This document shows, in pieces, positions 8,616 to 15,081 of a stretch of DNA of 30,104 nucleotides (positions are counted from its first letter, which is position 1; each line of letters opens with the position of its first letter). The notes below the pieces were generated by a model, which saw only the letters and a program-made list of their open reading frames with translations, was not told where the DNA came from and made no database searches. A program made the translations under genes and the position numbers. The stretch is from contig CAJKDU010000027.1 of the NCBI GenBank assembly GCA_905198745.1, positions 1 to 30,104 on the forward strand. The letters run 5' to 3'. The DNA comes from an uncultured Prevotella sp. Its GTDB lineage: Bacteria; Bacteroidota; Bacteroidia; Bacteroidales; Bacteroidaceae.

Positions 8616-9233
8616 TTACATTATCGCTATGGTGTAGTAGGCGGTGAGCAGTCCGATGCCGAATCCGCCCAGCACTTGTGAGAGCGTGTGCTGGCGAAGA
8701 ATCATGCGGCTCGTGCCCACCATTCCTGCGACGAGCATCACCAGGCAGAACCACCACGTGGGGTTGAAAAGGAAGATGCCCGAGAAGGCTATCAGTGCTC
8801 CTGCCACACCGCCGATGGCAGCCGTATGGGTGGAGATCTTCCACCACACGTTGATGATGGCGCAAAGCACTTGCAGGAAGAGGGCAGCCATGAGAATGCT
8901 ACCCATGAAATGGGGTATGTGGAACGTCTCCATCAGATAGAGACAAACGAAATAGCAGAGAATGGAAAGGGTGTAGGGCACCATGCGACGCTCCTTAACG
9001 CCCAGTTCGATGGGCGACCAGCCTTGGTAGCGGCGATAGAAGTGGATGAGCATGGTGGGAAGAAGGATGGTGAAGAGATAGACCATGCACAGCACAAAAA
9101 TCTTGTAGCCGGTGGGCATCAGACTCAAGTAGCTGAGGAAAAAGAGCACGGCCAGTCCCAGGAGAGGCAGGTAGAATGGGGTGAACAGCATGCTCATCAC
9201 CCGTGCTATCAGTATAATTGTCTTGTTGTTCAT
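8616..9233 (-). CDS. PAP2-like integral membrane protein with variant phosphatase motifs
   Basis: A 205-residue protein with about six membrane segments. Near the C-terminus are STHTAAIGG (Ser134, His136) and SRMILRQHTLSQ (Ser175-Arg176, His182). These resemble PAP2 motifs 2 (SGH) and 3 (SRx5Hx3D), but motif 3 ends in Gln186 rather than Asp and motif 2 has Thr in place of Gly. The first motif (KERRMVP, about 80-86) is also non-standard. PAP2 proteins dephosphorylate undecaprenyl diphosphate or lipid phosphates at the membrane; whether this one is active is uncertain given the changes. Its start codon overlaps the rpoN stop (ATGA), so it is probably translationally coupled to rpoN. Similar genes sit near rpoN in other Bacteroidetes as far as I recall. 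Confidence 0.7.
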   Translation of the reverse strand: MNNKTIILIARVMSMLFTPFYLPLLGLAVLFFLSYLSLMPTGYKIFVLCMVYLFTILLPTMLIHFYRRYQGWSPIELGVKERRMVPYTLSILCYFVCLYLMETFHIPHFMGSILMAALFLQVLCAIINVWWKISTHTAAIGGVAGALIAFSGIFLFNPTWWFCLVMLVAGMVGTSRMILRQHTLSQVLGGFGIGLLTAYYTIAIM

Positions 9234-10744
9234 GCTTTGCGTAATCTTGCCACAGGTATTCCCAGCTGCTCTCTGTATTTGGCTATCGTGCGGCGTGCTA
9301 TGGGAAATCCCTTGCGTTCCAGTTCGGTTCTCAGGGCATCATCGCTCAGGGGCTTGTGCTTGTCTTCGCCGTCTACTATTTCCTTGAGGGCAATCTTGAT
9401 TTTGCGCGTAGAGAGTTCCTCGCCGTCTTCCGTGGTATAAGACTCCGTGAAGAAGTAGCGCAGCGGAAAGGTTCCCCACCGGGTCTGGGCGTATTTCACG
9501 TTGCTCACTCGCGAGATGGTGGAGATGTCGAGTCCCGTCTTGTCGGCAATGTCTTTCAAGGTCATCGGACGGAGGTCTGCCTCGTCACCGTCGATGAAGA
9601 ACTTGTGTTGCCAGGCTACGATGGCTTTCATGGTGACGTAGAGTGTGTGGCGCCGTTGCTTCACTGCTTCAATGAAACTCTGCGCCCGGTCCACCTTCTG
9701 CTTGGCATAGAGCAGTGCTTCCTTGGTCTCCCGGTTCATGCCGCGCTTGTTCTGCTTGTAGGTGTCGAGCATGTCGAGAAACGAGGGAGACACGTAGAGG
9801 TCGGGTATGCGCCCCTTGTTGATGGTGAAGTTCACGTGGTTGTCGGCGTCCGTGTCTACAATGAAGTCGGGCGTAATCTGCTCCATGTTGCGGCCCATGG
9901 TCTCGCCCATGGAGGCCCCGGGCTTGGGATTGAGTTTCAGAATCTCGCTCTGAAGGGCTGTTATCTGGCTGTCGGTGAGCGAGAGATGCTGCTTGATGCG
10001 GTCCCAACGTTTCTTGAGGAAATCGTCGTAACATTCGTCAATGACTTGATAGAGCAGCATGTTGACGGGGTTACCTTTCTTGCGTTCCACCTGCAGGAGC
10101 AGGCATTCCTTGAGATTGCGGGCACCTATGCCGGCCGGGTCAAAGTCTTGCAGCACATCGAGCATATCCTTGAGTTCCCCTTTGCTGGCATCTATGTTGT
10201 GATAGATGGCGAGTTCGTCTTCAATGGAATCGAGAGGCTTGCGGAGCAAACCGTCTTCATCGAGCGAACCAATCAGGTATTCAAGTATATAGCGTTGCTT
10301 GTCGGTAAGTTCGAGTTCGCCTACCTGTTCGTTGAGTTTGTCGTAAAAAGAAGTGGAGTCGCCATAGACCTGCTCTTCATAGTCGGCAGTTTGGCGCGAA
10401 TTGTTCACGTGTTCATAGTCGGGCAATGCGTCGTCCTTGCCAATGGAGTCGAGCACCGAGTCGAGTTCGTCCTTGCGGTTTTCCCGTTCAGAGTAGTCTT
10501 CGAACGATTCTTCACCATCAGGTTCCTCAGTTGTAGAAGGCTCGTTGTCGGCATGGTTGTCGTTCATGGCATCGTCGGGCGATGCGCTTTCCATGGCGGG
10601 ATTGTCGTCGAGCTCCATCTCTACATTCTGCTCCAGTTCGGCCAAAGGCATTTCCAGCATCTTCACAACCATCATCTGCTGTTGTGAAAGCTTTTGCAAC
10701 TGTTGCAGCTTTTGGGCTTGTGTCTGAATGAGTTTCTGTGGCAT
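9230..10744 (-). CDS. rpoN: RNA polymerase sigma-54 factor RpoN
   Basis: Sigma-54 directs RNA polymerase to -24/-12 promoters and needs an AAA+ activator. The 504-residue protein has the Gln/Leu-rich region I (QKLQQLQKLSQQQMMVVKML), an acidic region II (about 50-125), the core-binding region, a helix-turn-helix near DKTGLDISTISRVSN and the C-terminal RpoN box ARRTIAKYREQLGIP (from residue 483). All expected regions are present, so it should be functional. No enhancer-binding activator is encoded in this window. The start is ATG 10744 and a strong housekeeping promoter lies just upstream. RpoN heads a seven-gene run whose other members are metabolic or membrane genes, an unusual setting compared with the proteobacterial rpoN-hpf-ptsN cluster. 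Confidence 0.96.
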   Translation of the reverse strand: MPQKLIQTQAQKLQQLQKLSQQQMMVVKMLEMPLAELEQNVEMELDDNPAMESASPDDAMNDNHADNEPSTTEEPDGEESFEDYSERENRKDELDSVLDSIGKDDALPDYEHVNNSRQTADYEEQVYGDSTSFYDKLNEQVGELELTDKQRYILEYLIGSLDEDGLLRKPLDSIEDELAIYHNIDASKGELKDMLDVLQDFDPAGIGARNLKECLLLQVERKKGNPVNMLLYQVIDECYDDFLKKRWDRIKQHLSLTDSQITALQSEILKLNPKPGASMGETMGRNMEQITPDFIVDTDADNHVNFTINKGRIPDLYVSPSFLDMLDTYKQNKRGMNRETKEALLYAKQKVDRAQSFIEAVKQRRHTLYVTMKAIVAWQHKFFIDGDEADLRPMTLKDIADKTGLDISTISRVSNVKYAQTRWGTFPLRYFFTESYTTEDGEELSTRKIKIALKEIVDGEDKHKPLSDDALRTELERKGFPIARRTIAKYREQLGIPVARLRKA

Positions 10745-10773
10745 AAACTATCTGCGTGAATTATATTGTCATG

Positions 10774-10804
10774 CAAAAGTACATAAAAACGGAATATGCG
10801 CAAA
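10774..10804 (-). promoter_or_regulatory. Promoter of the rpoN operon, Bacteroidetes sigma type
   Basis: On the minus strand, TTTG (10801-10804) is followed after 19 nt by TACTTTTG (10774-10781), a full match to the TTTG/TAnnTTTG promoter of the Bacteroidetes primary sigma factor. The rpoN ATG is about 30 nt downstream. It probably drives all seven genes down to adenine deaminase, since no internal terminator was seen. Confidence 0.75.
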
Positions 10805-11064
10805 ATATATCACGACATAAAATAAGCCAAGCAAGAGATTTTTGTTGAGCACATATTATGCCTTCTGCCGGTTCTTTGTCAATGCAAAGGGCAGATGCAA
10901 GCCTACCGGAGTTTGTCTGGGCTTGAATCTTTTCACCTTGAGGCCATACTATACGGGCAAAAGACATCTGTAGATACGGTTCTAATGGCGCATCCGCTTC
11001 GGTCGGCTGCAAAGGCATGACAACCGGTACAGGAGTATCAAACAACCCTGTTGCAACTCGCTAA

Positions 11065-11179
11065 TGGCAGACTTACGGTGCGTTAGTGGCAGACTTGCAC
11101 TCGTTCCCTCTGCTTGGGCATTCATTGCCCACTGCCTGGGCATCGAGTGCCCGAATAGCAGGACAGACTTTGGGCACTC
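11065..11179. repeat. Direct repeat plus cluster of competing small hairpins
   Basis: TGGCAGACTT occurs at 11065-11074 and 11087-11096, exactly 22 nt apart, with a shorter CAGACTT at 11164-11170. Two similar hairpins follow: TGGGCA-ttcat-TGCCCA (11115-11131) and GGGCA-tcgag-TGCCC (11138-11152). The CGAGTGCCC segment at 11144-11152 can also pair with GCACTCG at 11097-11103 (7 bp) or, through GAGTGCCC, with GGGCACTC at 11172-11179 (8 bp). Mutually exclusive stems of this kind occur in regulatory RNAs, but transcription here is not shown. Confidence 0.6.
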
Positions 11180-11193
11180 CACTTGAACTTGAC

Positions 11194-11254
11194 GAGTGAT
11201 AGATAAGTGATAGATGTGAGGGATAGTAAACCATCTATCACGCATCTATCACTC
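11194..11254. repeat. Near-perfect inverted repeat of GTGATAGAT units (23-bp arms, 15-nt loop)
   Basis: The left arm (11194-11216) and right arm (11232-11254) are reverse complements with only two mismatches. Each arm holds two tandem GTGATAGAT units, the distal one beginning GAGTGATAGAT. The loop is TGAGGGATAGTAAAC. Another copy of the unit, GTGATAGATA, lies alone at 11303-11312. The pattern looks like a dispersed palindromic repeat. As a transcript it would form one long hairpin. Confidence 0.85.
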
Positions 11255-11338
11255 CATTTATATCACTCATATTCAATAAAATAATGTAAAGTATCAAGAA
11301 AAGTGATAGATAGTGGTGAAAAAACGAAAAACTTTTCC

Positions 11339-11356
11339 TGCGTGCGCGTGCGCGCG
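11339..11356. other. 18-nt alternating purine/pyrimidine tract (Z-DNA-prone)
   Basis: The bases TGCGTGCGCGTGCGCGCG alternate strictly between pyrimidine and purine and are almost all G/C, in an otherwise AT-rich intergenic region. Such tracts favour left-handed DNA under negative supercoiling. The site lies between two divergent genes, where supercoiling is expected to be high. Function is inferred only. Confidence 0.6.
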
Positions 11357-11502
11357 AGAGCAGTCATCAAAAAAGGCGGCAAGAGTGTCAATCAGAGCAG
11401 TGATGGGACTTGAATGGGGCTTTCAAAATCCTGAACAGGAATAAGTCAGAATCAAGGTTTTGACAGAAAACACAAAATAAAAGCACCTGTCTTTACGTTA
11501 TT

Positions 11503-13578
11503 ATGTCAACAGACATAACAATGATGAAAATGAGAATACCATACATACGGACTACCGTCTCGGCAATGCTCTCCTTGTTGCTCTTCTGGACGTCACTACA
11601 CGTCAAGGCAGCAACAATAGGGACGTGGAAAGCCTATATGGCTTATCGGGACATAACGGAAATAGCAAAGGGTGGCAACAACTTCTATGTGTTGGCATCA
11701 AAGAGTCTTTACAGATACAACACCAGCGACAATAGCATACAGACTTTCGACAAGGCAAGCACCTTGAGCGACTGTGAAATTGCCCACATAGCGTGGTGCA
11801 GTTCAGCCCGTAAGCTCGTCATCCTTTACAGCAACAACAACATAGACATTCTCAGCGAGAACTCTGACGTGGAAAACGTGTCTGCCTACTATAACTACAG
11901 CAGCAGTTTTGACAAGACCGTCAACGACATCTACGTAAGGGGTAACAACGCCTACCTGTCAACGGGGTTCGGCATCGTGCAACTCAATGTGAAGACTGCC
12001 GAAATAAGCAACACCTACAATTTGGGATTCAAGGTGGACTACAGCTACATTGAGGGCAACAGCATCTATGCCGCCTCGTCCACCCAAGGACTCTACAAGG
12101 CGCTGCTCACAGACAATCTGCTGGACAAGAACAACTGGAAACGGACGGCTGCCTATACGCCACAGGCCAAGACTATTGACCCCGACTGGCTCACTCTGGT
12201 GAAAGGACTGAATCCCGGCGGTCCTAAATACAACTTCTTCGAATACATGAAGTTTACCGACGGCAAGCTCTACACTTGTGGCGGCGGTTACAACACCCTC
12301 GACGACTCCATGCGTCCGGGCATGATACAGGTGCTGAACCCCGATGCCGACGAATGGCAGATATACCAGGACCAACTCGACACTATCACTGGCGTGAAAT
12401 ACGTGTCTATCAACTGCATAGCCGTAGACCCGCTGGACAGCAAACACGTGTTCGGGTCCGGCAAGAACGGACTCTACGAATTCTATGACGGCAAGTTCAA
12501 GAATCATTTCAACGAAGACAACAGTCCCATCGTTTCGGTGTACAGAGACAACAACAGAGACTATACGTTCGTGTTCTCTGTCATCTTCGACAAGGAAGGA
12601 AACCTGTGGGTCTACAACAGCTACAACGACCGCGACGTGTCATTGCTGGAGTTCACGAAAGACAGGGAATGGAAGAGTTTTCCGCACCAGGAAATGCGTT
12701 GGGACGGCACAAGCGTGGAGAGAGCCATTCGACAGCCCATGTGGGACAGTCGCGGACTGCTTTGGACGGTCAACGAAGACTACGCCAAGCAACTATTTAA
12801 CTGCTACCAACCCAGCACGGATGCCGTGAAAGTGTACAGCAAGTTTGTCAATGAAGATGGTGAGGAGTTGGTTTTCTCCGACGGCAACAACGGATTTCAC
12901 TGCATTGCCGAAGACAAAGAGGGGAATATCTGGGTAGGTTCACAGTTGGGCCCCATGTATCTTTCCGCAGAAAACATTGCTTCGGGCGACGAAACGCTGA
13001 CCCAAGTGAAAGTGCCGAGAAACGACGGAACCAACTATGCAGACTACCTGCTTGCCAACATTCAGACCACTGCCATAGCCGTAGACGGTGGCGGACGGAA
13101 ATGGTTCGGCACGAACGGCAACGGCGTGTACCTCATCAGTCAGGACAACATGACCCAGATTCACCATTTCCTCACCACCAACAGCGACCTGATTTCCAAC
13201 GTCATAAAGTCGATAGCCATCAACGAAAAGACCGGTGAGGTGTTTTTCGGCACAGACAAGGGCTTGTGTTCCTATATGAGCGATGCCACTGGCACCAACG
13301 AGGAGATGACCAAGGACAACGTATACGCCTACCCCAATCCTGTGCGCCCGGGCTATGAAGGAAACATTATGGTTGTAGGCTTGTCATACAATGCCGATGT
13401 AAAGATAACCACAGCCAACGGAACTCTTGTGGCACAAGGAACGAGCACAGGCGGTTCGTTCTCGTGGAACGGATGCGACCTGCACGGCAAAAAGGTGGCA
13501 AGCGGCGTATATATGGTTGAAACGGCAAAGAGTGACGGAACGAAAGGCACTGTTTGCAAAATAGCTGTCGTGCGATGA
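11503..13578 (+). CDS. porZ: PorZ-like type IX secretion system protein (two-propeller, with C-terminal domain)
   Basis: The 691-residue protein has an N-terminal signal peptide ending near LHVKA-ATIGTW. Repeated propeller-type blades follow (for example EGNLWVYNS, EGNIWVGSQLGP and GGRKWFGTNGNGVYLIS, with NGLYEFYDG), as in two-component-regulator propeller repeats. The C-terminus from about VYAYPNPVRPGYEG to VCKIAVVR is a type A sorting domain like those of T9SS cargo. This order matches PorZ of Porphyromonas gingivalis (about 776 residues), a surface member of the attachment complex that delivers anionic LPS to the sortase PorU. The start is uncertain: ATG 11503, 11521, 11524 or 11530 all precede the signal peptide. 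Its stop overlaps the next gene's start (ATGA). A different propeller surface protein is the alternative. Confidence 0.8.
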   Translation: MSTDITMMKMRIPYIRTTVSAMLSLLLFWTSLHVKAATIGTWKAYMAYRDITEIAKGGNNFYVLASKSLYRYNTSDNSIQTFDKASTLSDCEIAHIAWCSSARKLVILYSNNNIDILSENSDVENVSAYYNYSSSFDKTVNDIYVRGNNAYLSTGFGIVQLNVKTAEISNTYNLGFKVDYSYIEGNSIYAASSTQGLYKALLTDNLLDKNNWKRTAAYTPQAKTIDPDWLTLVKGLNPGGPKYNFFEYMKFTDGKLYTCGGGYNTLDDSMRPGMIQVLNPDADEWQIYQDQLDTITGVKYVSINCIAVDPLDSKHVFGSGKNGLYEFYDGKFKNHFNEDNSPIVSVYRDNNRDYTFVFSVIFDKEGNLWVYNSYNDRDVSLLEFTKDREWKSFPHQEMRWDGTSVERAIRQPMWDSRGLLWTVNEDYAKQLFNCYQPSTDAVKVYSKFVNEDGEELVFSDGNNGFHCIAEDKEGNIWVGSQLGPMYLSAENIASGDETLTQVKVPRNDGTNYADYLLANIQTTAIAVDGGGRKWFGTNGNGVYLISQDNMTQIHHFLTTNSDLISNVIKSIAINEKTGEVFFGTDKGLCSYMSDATGTNEEMTKDNVYAYPNPVRPGYEGNIMVVGLSYNADVKITTANGTLVAQGTSTGGSFSWNGCDLHGKKVASGVYMVETAKSDGTKGTVCKIAVVR

Positions 13579-14834
13579 AAAAGCATCATATCCCCCTTCT
13601 TGTCATTGCCGTCTTCACCTTGCTGCAGCTGGTTGTACTGGCCGTGTTCGGCTATACGCCTTATCCCGACAGTAACGGCTACTGGAATATAGCCCGTGAG
13701 TGTATGGAACAAGGTGCGCCCTACCCCACGGCAAACCATCTCAAAGAGCTTCCTTTCATTTGGAACATAGGTGCCATTAATGCCGTCTATGCTTCACTTT
13801 GGCTGTTCGGGTCTACCTATCCGTTGCTCGTTCTCTATTCCCTTTTAAAAGGGGCAACAGCTTGGTTGGTCTACAAGGTGGCAGAACGAATGTTCAACAC
13901 GCAGACTGCCTATATAGCACTTGGTGTCTATGTGCTCTATTTGGCAAACTATGGCGAGAGCACTTCGTTCAACAGTGACTTGCCTTTCACCTTTTTCAGT
14001 ATGCTCGCCGTTTGGCTGATGCTTTGCAGAAAACGTTTTGTGGCAGGCGGAATAGTGCTTGCTTTGGCCAATTGGGTGCGTCCTGTTGCCATGGTCTTCC
14101 TGGTCAGCATGATCGTTTATGCCCTTTTGCAGCGGAAACGCGATTGGCCCAGAGTGGGCAAGATGGTTGCCGGTTTTGCATTGATGGTTTGTCTGATTGG
14201 GTCAGGATGCTATTTGCGTACAGGACATTTTCTTTATCAGGCGACGACAGGATGGGAGATACTGATGCAATATCATTGGGAACAAGATACTGACAAACAG
14301 GCTGACCGGCGGCTTTTTGCCTGTGGCGACCCTACCGCAGTGCCAGACTCCACTTTCGACTATCGGCAGCGCGACTCGCTCAGCCGCGTTAATTTCTTCA
14401 AATGGTTGTCACATAACAAGGGCGAATATGCCCGTCAGATACCTTATAAAATAGTAAAGACTTACGTGTCGGACAATCCCAACATGTGCGCTTTCATGGA
14501 TAAGGAGCAAAAGGCCTCCTCATACATGTATAGCCCTATAAGCATGGAAGTGTTGAAAAAGGATTTTCCGCATTATAGTGGCGTGCAATGGCTGACGGTC
14601 TGCAACCTCTTGTTTTACTACGTCTTGATGCTTCTTGCCTTGTCGGGAGCATGGAAGGCTGCGAGCAACAGGACGTTGTGGCTGCTTGTCCTGATACCTT
14701 TGTTGGGCACACTGTTCATTGCCTTGGTCGGACATGGCGAGGCACGCTATCACCAGCCGTTCATGCCCTTCTTGATAATGCTTGCTGCATGGCGGATAAA
14801 AACATGGCGTGACACCATTCTTTCGGGGAAATGA
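13575..14834 (+). CDS. Multispanning glycosyltransferase, GT39/ArnT-like
   Basis: A 419-residue integral membrane protein with roughly nine or ten hydrophobic segments. The first loop after helix 1 holds an acidic motif (YPDSNGYWNIA), the position where GT-C enzymes such as ArnT and PMT keep their catalytic acid. Later features are FNSDLPFTFFSML, ANWVRPVAM and the near-C-terminal GHGEARYHQPFMPF, a block seen in Bacteroidetes GT39-family proteins. Such enzymes transfer sugars from a polyprenyl-phosphate donor to lipids or proteins on the outer face of the inner membrane. The acceptor is unknown. I start at ATG 13575 (MKKHHIPLL), overlapping the porZ stop by 4 nt; the upstream ATG at 13554 lies in porZ. 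Co-translation with porZ suggests an envelope role. Confidence 0.75.
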   Translation: MKKHHIPLLVIAVFTLLQLVVLAVFGYTPYPDSNGYWNIARECMEQGAPYPTANHLKELPFIWNIGAINAVYASLWLFGSTYPLLVLYSLLKGATAWLVYKVAERMFNTQTAYIALGVYVLYLANYGESTSFNSDLPFTFFSMLAVWLMLCRKRFVAGGIVLALANWVRPVAMVFLVSMIVYALLQRKRDWPRVGKMVAGFALMVCLIGSGCYLRTGHFLYQATTGWEILMQYHWEQDTDKQADRRLFACGDPTAVPDSTFDYRQRDSLSRVNFFKWLSHNKGEYARQIPYKIVKTYVSDNPNMCAFMDKEQKASSYMYSPISMEVLKKDFPHYSGVQWLTVCNLLFYYVLMLLALSGAWKAASNRTLWLLVLIPLLGTLFIALVGHGEARYHQPFMPFLIMLAAWRIKTWRDTILSGK

Positions 14835-14844
14835 TGTCACGCCA
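14805..14844 (-). terminator. Terminator hairpin for the rubredoxin transcript
   Basis: TGGCGTGACA (14805-14814) and TGTCACGCCA (14835-14844) form a perfect 10-bp stem. On the minus strand the stem is followed by TGTTTTTATC, a T-rich tail. It overlaps the last codons of the convergent glycosyltransferase gene and may act weakly in that direction too. Confidence 0.65.
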
Positions 14845-14858
14845 AGGTGAGTTCGTTA

Positions 14859-15023
14859 TTATTCTTCTACAGGTTTGAAATCTTCCTTGCCTACTCCACA
14901 AAGTGGGCAAACCCAATCTTCAGGAATGTCTTCAAAGGCAGTGCCAGGGGCGATACCGTTGTCGGGGTCGCCTTGTGCCGGGTCATAAATATACCCGCAC
15001 ACTTCGCATACATACTTTTTCAT
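14859..15023 (-). CDS. Rubredoxin
   Basis: A 54-residue cytoplasmic iron protein carrying one Fe(Cys)4 centre, used as a one-electron carrier, often to peroxide or superoxide-reducing enzymes such as rubrerythrin in anaerobes. The two binding knuckles are complete: CEVCGY (Cys6, Cys9) and CPLCGV (Cys39, Cys42). The core PAQGDPDNGIAPGTAFEDIP is the usual rubredoxin loop. The start is ATG 15023 (MKKYVCEVCG); another ATG directly before it at 15026 would add one Met. It lies downstream of the GT9 gene on the same strand, but a terminator hairpin lies between, so it may have its own promoter: TACCTTTT at 15037-15044 is one base off TAnnTTTG. No redox partner is adjacent. Confidence 0.97.
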   Translation of the reverse strand: MKKYVCEVCGYIYDPAQGDPDNGIAPGTAFEDIPEDWVCPLCGVGKEDFKPVEE

Positions 15024-15057
15024 CATGTTTTTGTATTAAAAGGTAATTATTAATAGA

Positions 15058-15080
15058 GGTGGGAAAAACGTTTTTCCACC
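15058..15080 (-). terminator. Hairpin after the GT9 gene
   Basis: GGTGGGAAAAAC (15058-15069) pairs with GTTTTTCCACC (15070-15080) with one bulged G and almost no loop, starting one base past the GT9 stop codon. This is a probable terminator or 3'-end-stabilising hairpin separating the DUF4254/GT9 transcript from rubredoxin. Confidence 0.55.
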
Positions 15081-15081
15081 A

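Larger units (their letters stand above)
10745..11502. other. Gene-free 758-bp divergent intergenic region rich in repeats and hairpins
   Basis: This stretch separates rpoN (minus) from porZ (plus). It holds the rpoN promoter, a near-perfect 23-bp-arm inverted repeat, a cluster of small competing hairpins with a direct repeat, and an alternating purine/pyrimidine tract, each listed separately. No protein with convincing family features is visible on either strand. Two modest open frames exist on the minus strand (about 11018-10761 and 11245-10982) but show no recognisable domains. A classical promoter for porZ was not found. The layered structure suggests a non-coding repeat element or an RNA gene; this is inference. 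Confidence 0.6.

Noticed and set aside
9356..10687. Plus-strand open frame of 443 residues opposite rpoN
   Set aside because: rpoN is complete with all family regions on the other strand. The mirror frame is open because of codon bias and shows no family signature.
10761..11018. Minus-strand open frame of 85 residues from an ATG at 11018, running into the rpoN promoter
   Set aside because: It has no recognisable domain, signal or membrane pattern, and its 3' end overlaps the rpoN -33 and -7 elements. It might be a short repeated Prevotella frame, but the sequence alone does not support a gene.
11087..11099. Possible sigma-54 (-24/-12) site TGGCAGACTTGCA
   Set aside because: The spacing between GG and GC is 7 nt, not the required 10, so it does not fit a sigma-54 promoter.
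10982..11245. Minus-strand open frame of 87 residues across the palindrome and hairpins
   Set aside because: Its coding sequence is made largely of the inverted and direct repeats, and the predicted protein resembles no family; it is better explained as a by-product of the repeats.
11065..11254. CRISPR array or tRNA in the repeat-rich spacer
   Set aside because: The repeats are too few and irregular for a CRISPR array, there are no cas genes, and no cloverleaf with the conserved T-loop was seen.
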